DNA of 23,651 bases from Chloroflexota bacterium (GCA_016210125.1 JACQUS010000127.1:1-23651); one strand, 5' to 3'; shown: positions 15,578 to 22,200, numbered from the stretch's first letter. Made by a program: numbers and translations. Notes: generated by a model from the letters alone, not told the origin.

Positions 15578-16540
15578 TCACCCGAGGACGCTATCCGCTA
15601 GCAGGTGCACGAGCACGGCCTTCTGCGCGTGCAGCCGGTTCTCGGCCTGGTCATATACCACCGACCGGGGACCGTCGAGCACGTCGTCAGTGATCTCCTC
15701 GCCACGGTGCGCCGGCAGGTCGTGCATGACGATGGCGTCGGGCATCGCCCGCGCCACCAGCGGCGCATCCACCCGATAGGTGGCGAAGACCGCCCGGCGC
15801 AGGTGCTGCTCCGCCTCCTGCCCCATGCTCGTCCACACGTCCGTGTAGACAACGTCGGCGCCCTCCACCGCGGCCGCCGGGTCGTACACCACGTCGAGTT
15901 CCGCGCCGGTGCGCGCGGCGTCGGCCCGCGCGCTGGCTAGCATGTCGGGCAGCGGCTCGTAGCCAGGCGGGCAGGCGATTCGCAGGTGCAGCCCACTTTT
16001 CGCCGCCGCCAGCAGCAAGGCGTGCGCGACGTTGTTGCCGCCATCACCGACGAAGGCGACGCGCACGCCGCGCAGCCGCCCGCGGTGCTCGGCGATGGTC
16101 AGCAGGTCAGCCAGCGCCTGGCACGGGTGCGAGCGGTCGCTCAGGCCATTGATGACCGGCACACTCGCCTGCGCCGCCATGTCCGTGACAGACTGGTGCG
16201 CGAAGGTACGCAACACGATGGCATCGACGTAGCGGGAGAGCACGCGGGCTACGTCGACGACGCTCTCGCGCTCGCCCAGCCCGATCTCCTGCGGCAGCAG
16301 GCTGACGGCATCGCCGCCGAGCTGCCGCATGGCCACCTCGAACGAGACGCGGGTACGTAGCGACGGCTTCTCCAGCAGCAGCGCCAGGACGCGCCCGGGC
16401 AGCAGCCGCGGCCGGTCGCCGGCGCGCCAGCGCCGCTTGAGCGACGCCGCCGTCGCGAGCACTTGCGCCAGCTCGGGAATGCTCAGATCGCGGATGCAGG
16501 TGAGCGACCGTCCCCGTAAACCAACCGTGCCGGTCACCAC
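15578..16540 (-). CDS. argF: Ornithine carbamoyltransferase
   Basis: About 320 residues. It forms citrulline from ornithine and carbamoyl phosphate in arginine synthesis. Landmarks: the carbamoyl-phosphate motif SLRTR (60-64), HPCQALADLL (138-147), GDGGNNVAHALL (165-176), the ornithine-loop DVWTSMGQE (234-242) and AHRGEEITDDV. Odd point: the motif normally written HCLP reads HDLP (273-276), so the usual substrate-binding Cys is Asp. The codon is an unambiguous GAC. The ATG at 16594 is rejected as the start because the best promoter -10 box lies downstream of it. GTG at 16540 (or 16537) follows GAGG at 8 nt and matches the family's N-terminus. It is the first gene of the operon argF-cdaA-cdaR-der-gpsA. 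Confidence 0.92.
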   Translation of the reverse strand: MVTGTVGLRGRSLTCIRDLSIPELAQVLATAASLKRRWRAGDRPRLLPGRVLALLLEKPSLRTRVSFEVAMRQLGGDAVSLLPQEIGLGERESVVDVARVLSRYVDAIVLRTFAHQSVTDMAAQASVPVINGLSDRSHPCQALADLLTIAEHRGRLRGVRVAFVGDGGNNVAHALLLAAAKSGLHLRIACPPGYEPLPDMLASARADAARTGAELDVVYDPAAAVEGADVVYTDVWTSMGQEAEQHLRRAVFATYRVDAPLVARAMPDAIVMHDLPAHRGEEITDDVLDGPRSVVYDQAENRLHAQKAVLVHLLADSVLG

Positions 16541-16569
16541 TCGTCGCGCCTCAGATCGTCGTCGGGGCC

Positions 16570-16578
16570 AGTATAGCA
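16570..16578 (-). promoter_or_regulatory. Extended -10 promoter of the argF operon
   Basis: On the minus strand TGC precedes TATACT (16575-16570). This predicts transcription from about 16563 and a leader of only ~20 nt to the GTG start. There is no clear -35 box. Confidence 0.5.
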
Positions 16579-16611
16579 CTCGGCGTTCGGCCACCTCGCG
16601 CCGTGCCTCGC

Positions 16612-16650
16612 TATATTGAGCCGTTATATTGAGCCGTTATATTGGGGCGT
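16612..16650. repeat. Three 13-bp tandem repeats between divergent promoters
   Basis: The unit TATATTGAGCCGT is repeated exactly at 16612-16624 and 16625-16637. A third copy at 16638-16650 has two changes. It is AT-rich against a very GC-rich background and sits between the argF and GNAT promoters. Confidence 0.9.
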
Positions 16651-16672
16651 TGCTCGCCAATCGGGCCGGCGT

Positions 16673-16680
16673 GCTACAAT
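16673..16680 (+). promoter_or_regulatory. Extended -10 promoter of the GNAT-glycosyltransferase unit
   Basis: GTGC followed by TACAAT (16675-16680) is a near-ideal extended -10. A weak -35-like TTGCTC (16650-16655) lies 19 bp upstream. The predicted start is near 16687. Confidence 0.55.
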
Positions 16681-16686
16681 TCTGCG

Positions 16687-16837
16687 CAGGGTTGATTATT
16701 AGCGGGCCTCAGACCGACCCGGCTACCCGTCTCTTGTGCCGGTCTGGCGCGGCCCCGCGCACCGCGTGAGAGGACCTCGCTGCCGGAGGGCGTATTGGTT
16801 CGCAGGCAACAGCAAGCGCTCGCGTCCCAGGTCGTGC
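16687..16837 (+). promoter_or_regulatory. Leader of the GNAT gene with two hairpins
   Basis: About 150 nt of predicted 5' untranslated RNA. CAGACCG (16710-16716) pairs with CGGTCTG (16740-16746). Directly after it GCGCG (16747-16751) pairs with CGCGC (16756-16760). No known riboswitch is recognised. An in-frame ATG-less extension through this stretch exists, but it has no ribosome site. Confidence 0.35.
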
Positions 16838-17851
16838 ATGAGTAGCGGTGGCTGTACTGTCCAGGGACTAGCCTTCACCGTTCAGCAGGAAGCGTTCGCG
16901 AGCCTCAGTGCCGACTGGGAGGCGCTCGCCACCGCGAGTTCCTCGGGCAGCATCTTCACCACCTGGCGCTGGCAGCAGCTTTGGCACGCGCACCTCGAGG
17001 GCGACTATCGGCTGGTCTCCTTGGTCGCGCGTGACGAGGTCGGCCGACTCGTCGGCATCGCCCCGCTGGCCGAGCGCGAGGGGACCGTCGTGTTCGGCGG
17101 CGGGGCCGAGGTCTCCGATTACCTCGACGTCATCGTCGGCGACGACCACCGCGGGGCGATCGTCGCCGCCTTGGCCGACGCCCTGGCCGCTGCTGGCTGG
17201 CTGGGCTGCGACCTCCGCAGCGTGCCCGCGGAATCGCCGCTGCTGGAGGCCCTGCCGCCGGCCCTGCGCGCCCGCGGCTACGATGTGCTCGTCGAGCGCG
17301 ACGATGTGTGCCCGCGCGTGGAGCTGCCCGGCGACTGGGAGCGCTACCTGGCGCAGCTCAGCAAGAAGGACCGCCACGAGCTGCGGCGCAAGATGCGCCG
17401 GCTCGATGCCGCCGGGCAGGTGCGCTGGTACGGCATTGCCGACGCCGGCGACCTGCCGGCCGCGCTCGACGATTTCCTGCGCCTGCACCGCGCCAGCCGC
17501 TCGGAGAAGGCCGTCTTTATGGACGCGCGGCGCGAGCGCTTCTTCCGCGCCTTGGCTGACACGTTTTTCGGCAGCCAGACCATGCGCCTCTACTTCCTTG
17601 AGCTCGACGGCCGGCGGGTCGCCGCGACCATCTGCTTCGACCACCGCGACGAAACCTGGCTCTACAACAGCGGCTACGACCCGCGGTACGGGGCGCTGAG
17701 CGTGGGACTCGTGCTGAAGGCGCTCTGCCTCCAGGACGCTATCGCGCGCGGCAAGCGGTGCTTCGACTTCCTGCGCGGTAATGAGCGCTACAAATACGAC
17801 CTCGGCGCGTCCGATAGGCTGGTCATGCGGCTGCGCGCGCGGCGCACTTAG
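16838..17851 (+). CDS. GNAT / FemAB-like acyltransferase (CelD/BcsL type)
   Basis: A 337-residue protein with two GNAT-like halves, as in the Acetyltransf_6 (BioF2/CelD) group. The N-terminal half holds FTTWRWQQLWHAHLEG (40-55). The C-terminal half holds KKDRHELRRKMRRL (176-189), FLRLHRASRSEKAVFMD (213-229), LYFLELDGRRVAATICF (251-267) and FDFLRGNERYKYDLGA (309-324). Related proteins transfer acyl or aminoacyl groups during polysaccharide or cell-envelope synthesis. The ATG at 16838 is preferred over upstream starts because family similarity begins after it, although its ribosome site (AGG, 8 nt) is weak. It lies 22 bp before a GT4 glycosyltransferase, which supports a shared envelope-glycan or small-glycoside role. 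Substrate unknown. Confidence 0.8.
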   Translation: MSSGGCTVQGLAFTVQQEAFASLSADWEALATASSSGSIFTTWRWQQLWHAHLEGDYRLVSLVARDEVGRLVGIAPLAEREGTVVFGGGAEVSDYLDVIVGDDHRGAIVAALADALAAAGWLGCDLRSVPAESPLLEALPPALRARGYDVLVERDDVCPRVELPGDWERYLAQLSKKDRHELRRKMRRLDAAGQVRWYGIADAGDLPAALDDFLRLHRASRSEKAVFMDARRERFFRALADTFFGSQTMRLYFLELDGRRVAATICFDHRDETWLYNSGYDPRYGALSVGLVLKALCLQDAIARGKRCFDFLRGNERYKYDLGASDRLVMRLRARRT

Positions 17852-17873
17852 CGCGGGGTGGAGGACAGGGCGG

Positions 17874-19163
17874 ATGCACCGCGTAGCCATGATCAGTCTG
17901 CACACGTGCCCCCTCTCACAGCCCGGACGCGGCGATGCCGGAGGCATGAACGTCTACGTCCGCGAGCTGAGCCGCGAGCTGGGCCGCCGCGGGTTGGCCG
18001 TCGACGTGTACACCCGCTGGACCGACCGCGACGTCCCGCAGGTGGTCCAGTTCGGCGACAACGCGCGCGTCATCCACGTGCCGGCCGGCCGCATCGGCTC
18101 GCTGCCGAAGGCGGCCCTTTGGCCGCACCTGCCCGAGTTCGTCTACCACATCGACCGCTACGTCGCGGCGCGCGGCCTGGGCTACGGTCTCATCCACAGC
18201 CACTACTGGCTGAGCGGCTGGGCCGGCCTGCTGCTCAGCCGGCGCTGGCACGTGCCCCACGCGGCCATGTTCCACACCCTGGCCGAGCTGAAGCGCCGCG
18301 CCCGCCCGGAGGAGCGCGAGAGCCCCGAGCGTACGCGCGTCGAGCGCGAGGTCATCGCCTGCGCCGACGCCATCGTCGCCGCCAGCGCCCACGAGCGCAC
18401 GCAGATGGTGTCGCTGTATGGCGCCGAGCCCCAGCGCGTCGACGTCGTCCCTTGCGGCGTCGACCTCGACCTCTTTCGTCCCGGCAGTCCCCAGCAGGCG
18501 CGCCGGCAGCTCGGCCTCGGCGACGAGCCAGTTGCGCTCTACGTTGGGCGTATCGAGCCGCTCAAGGGTCTCGACCTGCTGATTCGCACGCTACCGCTGC
18601 TGCCCAAGAGCGTGCGCAGCCGGGCACTCTTGCTCATCGTGGGCGGCGAGCGCGAGCCGGCCACGCCGAGCCACAACGGCCACATCGACGAGCGCACGCG
18701 CCTGGCCAACATGGCGCGCGAGCTGGGCGTCGCGGCCCAGGTGCGCTTCACGGGCGCGGTGCCACAGGCCGAGCTACTCTGGTACTACCGCGCGGCCGAC
18801 GTCGCCGTCCTGCCGTCGTATTACGAGAGCTTCGGGCTGGCGGCCATCGAGGCCCTGGCGTGCGGGACACCGGTGGTAGCCTCGATGGTCGGCGGGCTGC
18901 TCACTACGGTGGCCGACGGCCAGAGCGGCTTCCTCGTCCCCTGGCGCTGCCCGCCGGCTTTCGCCGAGAAGATCGGCGCGCTGCTGACCGATCTCCCACT
19001 GCGGCAGCGGCTGGCCGGCAACGCTCGCGCGTCGGTCGCGGCGTTCGGCTGGCCCAGCGTTGCCGACCGTGTCCTGAGCGTCTATCGCCACCTCGCAGCT
19101 CTGCATATTCCGCAGGCGTGCCTCTGCCGTGCCGCCGCGCCTGCTATAATCAGCGCTAGGTAA
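17874..19163 (+). CDS. GT4-family glycosyltransferase, MshA/sucrose-synthase-like
   Basis: A 429-residue GT-B fold enzyme. The N-terminal SLHTCPLSQPGRGDAGGMNVYV region (8-29), with the donor/acceptor-loop GG at 23-24, and IHSHYWLSGWAG closely resemble the MshA (inositol-phosphate GlcNAc transferase) and sucrose synthase/sucrose-phosphate synthase groups. The donor-binding half has YVGRIEPLKGLD, with the Arg and Lys that bind the nucleotide diphosphate, and SYYESFGLAAIEALACGTPVV with the E-x7-E motif. The ATG at 17874 follows GGAGG. Acceptor is uncertain: mycothiol is not expected outside Actinobacteria, so a glycosyl-phosphate or compatible-solute product is equally possible. The last codons (PAIISAR) overlap the promoter of yebC. 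Confidence 0.85.
   Translation: MHRVAMISLHTCPLSQPGRGDAGGMNVYVRELSRELGRRGLAVDVYTRWTDRDVPQVVQFGDNARVIHVPAGRIGSLPKAALWPHLPEFVYHIDRYVAARGLGYGLIHSHYWLSGWAGLLLSRRWHVPHAAMFHTLAELKRRARPEERESPERTRVEREVIACADAIVAASAHERTQMVSLYGAEPQRVDVVPCGVDLDLFRPGSPQQARRQLGLGDEPVALYVGRIEPLKGLDLLIRTLPLLPKSVRSRALLLIVGGEREPATPSHNGHIDERTRLANMARELGVAAQVRFTGAVPQAELLWYYRAADVAVLPSYYESFGLAAIEALACGTPVVASMVGGLLTTVADGQSGFLVPWRCPPAFAEKIGALLTDLPLRQRLAGNARASVAAFGWPSVADRVLSVYRHLAALHIPQACLCRAAAPAIISAR
19143..19150 (+). promoter_or_regulatory. Consensus extended -10 promoter of yebC
   Basis: TGC followed by a perfect TATAAT (19145-19150), the best -10 in the window. It lies inside the final codons of the glycosyltransferase gene. No good -35 is present. 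Confidence 0.6.
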
Positions 19164-19339
19164 GAGCTGGCGCCTTCCCTGGCAGAGCCTCATCTACCGA
19201 GCCAAGAGAGCCCGAAGCGGGCGAGCGTTCCTCGGCTTTCGTCGCACAAGGCTGAGGGGTCCCAAGGCGCGCAGGAGTGGGTCGGCACGGTTGGAGGGTC
19301 TTGCCGAGGGCACAGCGCAGAGACTGCGGGAGATGAATT
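19157..19339 (+). promoter_or_regulatory. Structured ~180-nt leader of yebC
   Basis: Three successive hairpins can be drawn. GCCCG/CGGGC with an AAG triloop lies at 19210-19222. A 10-bp stem, CCTCGGCTTT with AAGGCTGAGG including two G-U pairs, lies at 19230-19257. TCGGCA/TGCCGA lies at 19282-19307. The ribosome site GGGAG (near 19328) lies beyond them. I looked for a T-box (TGGNACCGCG) and did not find one. Function unknown. Confidence 0.45.
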
Positions 19340-20095
19340 ATGTCTGGCCATAGTAAGTGGGCGCAGATCAAGCGCCAGAAGGCCGTCACCGACGTTCGCA
19401 AAGGCCAGCTTTTCACCAAGCTGGGGCGCGAGATCACCGTCGCGGCGCGCGAAGGCGGCGCCGACGCCGAGGCCAACTACCGGCTGCGGCTGGTGATCGA
19501 GCGCGCGCGCGAGCACAACATGCCTATGGACACCATTGAGCGAGCTATCAAGCGTGCCGCCGGCGGTGGCGAGGGCGCCGCGCTCGAGCAGGTGATGTAC
19601 GAGGGCTATGGCCCGGGCGGCGCCGCTGTTCTGGTCGAGATCGCCACGGACAACCGCAACCGCACCGCGGCCGAGGTGCGCAACGTCTTCACCCGCGGCG
19701 GCGGCAACCTCGGCGAGGTGGGCTCGGTGTCCTGGCTCTTCGAGTCGCGCGGCGTCATCGCCGTCGAGCCACGTGGGCGGGCCTCCGACGACGTGGTGCT
19801 GCTGGCCATCGACGCCGGGGCACAGGACGTGCAGGTCACCGATGGAGCGGTCGAGGTCTACACCGACCCAAAGGAGCTCGCTCGCGTGCGTCGCGGGCTG
19901 GATGAGCAGGGCCTGGCCGTCGCCTCGGCCGAGATCACTATGGTGGCGAAGTCGACCATCCAGCTCGACGACCGTCAGCAAGAGGCCCTTGTGCGGCTGC
20001 TCGAGCGCCTCGAGGAGCTGGACGACGTGCAGCGGGTGCACACGAACGTCGAGTTCTCGGCCGACATGGTTGCCCAGATGGGTGCGCACTCATGA
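19340..20095 (+). CDS. yebC: YebC/PmpR/TACO1-family protein
   Basis: A 251-residue soluble protein starting with the invariant MSGHSKWAQIKRQKA and continuing with GQLFTKLGREITVAA, RLVIERAREHNMP, IERAIKRAAGG, YEGYGPGG and TDNRNRTAAEVR. All are diagnostic for the family, and length is standard. YebC proteins were described as transcription regulators; more recent work links relatives (TACO1, YebC) to translation of difficult polyproline-type stretches. The neighbouring ruvC downstream is a very common arrangement (yebC-ruvC-ruvA-ruvB). The ATG at 19340 follows GGGAGA by 8 nt. It has its own strong promoter and a structured leader. Confidence 0.96.
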   Translation: MSGHSKWAQIKRQKAVTDVRKGQLFTKLGREITVAAREGGADAEANYRLRLVIERAREHNMPMDTIERAIKRAAGGGEGAALEQVMYEGYGPGGAAVLVEIATDNRNRTAAEVRNVFTRGGGNLGEVGSVSWLFESRGVIAVEPRGRASDDVVLLAIDAGAQDVQVTDGAVEVYTDPKELARVRRGLDEQGLAVASAEITMVAKSTIQLDDRQQEALVRLLERLEELDDVQRVHTNVEFSADMVAQMGAHS

Positions 20096-20101
20096 GTTAT
20101 C

Positions 20102-20172
20102 GAGTGATGGGCCGTGGGTAGTGACTCGGTCTTCCTCCCCACTCCCCACTCAGCACTCATCACTCATCACTC
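20102..20172. repeat. Inverted repeat in the yebC-ruvC gap
   Basis: GAGTGATG (20102-20109) pairs with CATCACTC (20158-20165, with a second copy at 20165-20172). Inside it GTGGGTAGTG (20114-20123) pairs with CACTCCCCAC (20140-20149) with one mismatch. There is no T-tract, so it is not a classic terminator. Confidence 0.7.
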
Positions 20173-20201
20173 GCTCAGGTGAGCGCCGGCAGGGTGGTGG
20201 T

Positions 20202-20729
20202 GTGCTGGTACTTGGCGTAGATCCCGGCACCGCGACGACCGGCTATGGCCTGGTGCACGCCTTCGGCGAGCGCCTGGCGGCCGTAGAGTTTGGCGTGCTG
20301 CGCACCGCCGCCGGCACACCGCTCCCGCAGCGGCTTCTGGCTCTGCACGGTGCGCTGTCCGACCTCCTGCGCCGGTCGCGCCCCGACTGCGTCGCCGTCG
20401 AGCTGCTCTTCCTGACGCGCAACGCGCGCACGGCGATGGCGGTCGGGCAGGCGCGCGGCGTGGTGCTCCTCGCCTGCGCTGAGGCCGGCCTACCGGTGGC
20501 CGAGTACAGCCCGCTGGCCGTGAAGAAGGCCGTCGGCTACGGACGTGGCCCAAAGGCTCAGGTCCAGGAGATGGTGCGCATCCTGCTGGCGCTCGACGCG
20601 CCGCCGCGGCCGGACGACGCCGCCGACGCCTTGGCCGTGGCCCTGTGCCACTGCCAGGCCGAGGCGGCCCGGCGCGCCCTCGCCGGCAGCCTGGCGCGCG
20701 CCGTGGGCGGCCCGAGCGCTGCGCACTAG
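20202..20729 (+). CDS. ruvC: Holliday junction resolvase RuvC
   Basis: A 175-residue endonuclease that resolves Holliday junctions with RuvAB. The first catalytic Asp lies in LGVDPGTATTGYG. The Glu lies in VAVELLFLTRNARTAMAVGQARG. The C-terminal acidic pair lies in RPDDAADALAVALCH. All four metal ligands appear present and length is normal. Start is GTG 20202 after GGCAGGG; frame openness upstream into yebC is accidental. The TAG stop (20727-20729) is part of the CTAG at the left end of a 210-bp mobile-element remnant, which separates ruvC from ruvA by about 600 bp. Confidence 0.94.
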   Translation: MLVLGVDPGTATTGYGLVHAFGERLAAVEFGVLRTAAGTPLPQRLLALHGALSDLLRRSRPDCVAVELLFLTRNARTAMAVGQARGVVLLACAEAGLPVAEYSPLAVKKAVGYGRGPKAQVQEMVRILLALDAPPRPDDAADALAVALCHCQAEAARRALAGSLARAVGGPSAAH

Positions 20730-20935
20730 TAGTCTGTCAAAAGTGCTCTGAGGGACTGTTATTCTGAGCCGGAGCGCAGCGGAGGCGAAGAATCCGTAGC
20801 TTCTTCGACGAACAGGTTGCGGATTCTTCGCTGCGCTGCTTTGAAAAAAGCTTTTCATCTGTGGGGGTGTCCCAACGGGACATGGAGGACTCAGAATGAC
20901 AGTACCCCCTCAGCCTTGCTTTGACAGACCACTAG
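20726..20935. mobile_element. 210-bp MITE-like element with ~43-bp terminal inverted repeats
   Basis: The left end (20726-20768) and the right end (20890-20935) are imperfect inverted copies. Both begin CTAGT(A/G)GTCTGTCAAA and end TATTCTGAG or CATTCTGAG. CTAG at both edges fits a target duplication of the TA or CTAG type seen with IS630/Tc1-like transposons. Inside, GCGAAGAATCCG (20785-20796) pairs exactly with CGGATTCTTCGC (20820-20831), so the whole element can fold. There is no coding capacity, so it must have been moved by a transposase in trans. Confidence 0.8.
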
Positions 20936-21130
20936 CCGTGTCGCCGATGGCCAGCGCGACGCGCCGGGTAGCCGGGCCGCGCCAGCCTCCGGGCGAGAGC
21001 GATGTTCATGTTGCTCGTCGATGCGCCGTGGAGCACCGGCGAGGATGAAAACGGGTTTCGGGAGGGCCTCACTCCCTCGGTCCTGCTTTCACGCGCGCGG
21101 GAGAGGGGGAGGGCGAGCCGGCGCGGAGGG

Positions 21131-21168
21131 AGAATCCGAAGAGGGCGAAGCCCCCTTCGAGCGATTCT
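21131..21168. repeat. Dispersed hairpin repeat, variant copy C
   Basis: Outer arms AGAATC (21131-21136) and GATTCT (21163-21168) enclose GAAGAGGGC and GCCCCCTTC around a GAA triloop, with one mismatch. The core resembles copies A and B. Confidence 0.65.
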
Positions 21169-21239
21169 CTTGGGGAGGCGCGGGGCCGCCCGCCGGGGCA
21201 CCGGGGGTGAATGAAAAGCGGCGCCGCCGACGGGGGAGT

Positions 21240-21262
21240 GCAGAGGGGCTTCGCCCCTCTGC
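21240..21262. repeat. Dispersed hairpin repeat, copy B
   Basis: GCAGAGGGGC, TTC loop, GCCCCTCTGC. It is identical in all 23 positions to the reverse complement of copy A at 9777-9799, 11.4 kb away. Confidence 0.85.
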
Positions 21263-21331
21263 GTCCCAGTCCGGGAGGGGCGGGGCGCAGTAGCGCCGGC
21301 CGCAAGCTGTTTTCACCGGAGCGTGGCCAGC

Positions 21332-21934
21332 GTGGTGGTAGCGGCGGTCCAGGGGACGCTTGAGGAGCGCGGGCCGGGCTACGTCGTCGTCGCCATCGGC
21401 GGCTTGAGCCTGCGCCTCTTTGCGCCCAACTCGACGCTGGCGCACCTGGGTCCCATCGGCGCGCCCGTGCGGCTGCTCACGTACCTGCTGGTGCGCGAGG
21501 ACGCGCTGGCGCTCTACGGCTTCGCCACGGCCGACGAGCGCGCCCTCTTCGAGCAGCTCCTGACCGTCTCCGGTGTCGGCCCGCGCGGCGCGCTGGCGCT
21601 GCTCTCGGCCATGGAGGTCGAGACGCTGCGGCAGGCCATCGTCGCCGGCGACACGACGCGGCTCACCCTGGTGCCAGGGATCGGCAAGAAGACGGCCGAG
21701 CGGCTGGCGCTGGAGCTGCGCGGGAAGCTCGGCCCGCGAGCCGTCGTCGCCGAGCCGCGCGACGAGATGGCCGCCGACGTGGCCGCGGCGCTGGCGACAA
21801 TGGGCTTTACGCCACAGCAGGTCCAGCAGGCGCTGGATGCCGCGGCGTCGAGCCCGGCGACGACCCTGGAGCAGCGCATCCTGGCGGCGCTGGAGTTCCT
21901 CCGTAGGCTGGGGACGCGCGGTGCGCGGGGCTAG
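21332..21934 (+). CDS. ruvA: Holliday junction branch-migration protein RuvA
   Basis: A 200-residue protein that binds four-way junctions and loads the RuvB motor. The N-terminal OB-fold runs to about 65 (VQGTLEERGPGYVVVAIGGLSLRL). Two helix-hairpin-helix motifs follow: LLTVSGVGPRGALALL and LTLVPGIGKKTAERLALEL. The C-terminal domain III (AALATMGFTPQQVQQALDAA), which contacts RuvB, is complete. The family start MIxxLxG aligns with GTG 21332 or 21335; GTG 21323 would be too close to its GGAG. The 3' end overlaps the next, convergent gene by 4 bp. ruvB is not in the window, so the usual ruvCAB order is broken here. Confidence 0.93.
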   Translation: MVVAAVQGTLEERGPGYVVVAIGGLSLRLFAPNSTLAHLGPIGAPVRLLTYLLVREDALALYGFATADERALFEQLLTVSGVGPRGALALLSAMEVETLRQAIVAGDTTRLTLVPGIGKKTAERLALELRGKLGPRAVVAEPRDEMAADVAAALATMGFTPQQVQQALDAAASSPATTLEQRILAALEFLRRLGTRGARG

Positions 21935-22200
21935 CCCACCTGCTCTCGTCGATCTCGCGTCCAGCCGGCGATCGCCCTCTGCTCGTCGGTGGCGTCCCAG
22001 TAGCTTTGCTCCGTCTGGTGCCAGGCGTAGCCGTAGGTCTCGTGGGGCAGCCTCTCCCACCAAGCGCCGCACGAGCGGCAACGACCCAAAAAGGCGTGCT
22101 TCGTCGCCGCGAGCTGCGTGACGCTGTCGGCGTTGGGCAAGCCGGGCTCATCCTCTTCGAGCGAGCGAACGAAGCGACGGCGAGCACACTGGCAGGACAT
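21931..22200 (-). CDS. Small CxC/CxxC protein, possible zinc ribbon
   Basis: An 89-residue protein of unknown function. Cys3 and Cys5 (MSCQC) and Cys41 and Cys44 (CRSCGAWWE) could bind one zinc. The rest is polar, with an aromatic segment (YGYAWHQTEQSYWDA, 57-71). The ATG at 22200 is chosen over an upstream one because GAGGAGGGGG lies right before it. It ends in a TAG that overlaps the ruvA stop. The reading frame has ordinary protein-like composition, unlike the Arg-rich shadows nearby. It lies 124 bp downstream of the nitrilase gene on the same strand, so a shared mRNA is possible. It may be a small sensor or binding protein, but nothing in the sequence says which. Confidence 0.65.
   Translation of the reverse strand: MSCQCARRRFVRSLEEDEPGLPNADSVTQLAATKHAFLGRCRSCGAWWERLPHETYGYAWHQTEQSYWDATDEQRAIAGWTRDRREQVG

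Larger units (their letters stand above)
20936..21331. other. Repeat-bearing intergenic region before ruvA
   Basis: About 390 bp with no credible gene; open frames here translate to Arg/Gly-rich text. It holds two GGGCGAAGCCC-type hairpins (21131-21168 and 21240-21262) and a G-rich stretch near 21100-21130. No clear promoter for ruvA was found. Confidence 0.5.

Noticed and set aside
16612..16650. CRISPR array
   Set aside because: Only three contiguous 13-bp units with no spacers and no cas genes nearby.
17858..19159. A 433-codon frame overlapping the glycosyltransferase in another phase
   Set aside because: Arg/Pro-rich frameshifted copy of the real GT4 protein.
19157..19339. T-box or other known riboswitch in the yebC leader
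   Set aside because: The TGGNACCGCG element is absent and I recognise no other riboswitch core.
19608..20201. An in-frame N-terminal extension of ruvC into yebC
   Set aside because: Ser/Arg-rich shadow of yebC. The RuvC family starts at GTG 20202 with a ribosome site in front.
21002..21305. Several overlapping open frames between the MITE and ruvA
   Set aside because: They run through hairpin repeats, and the translations are Arg/Gly-rich on all frames.
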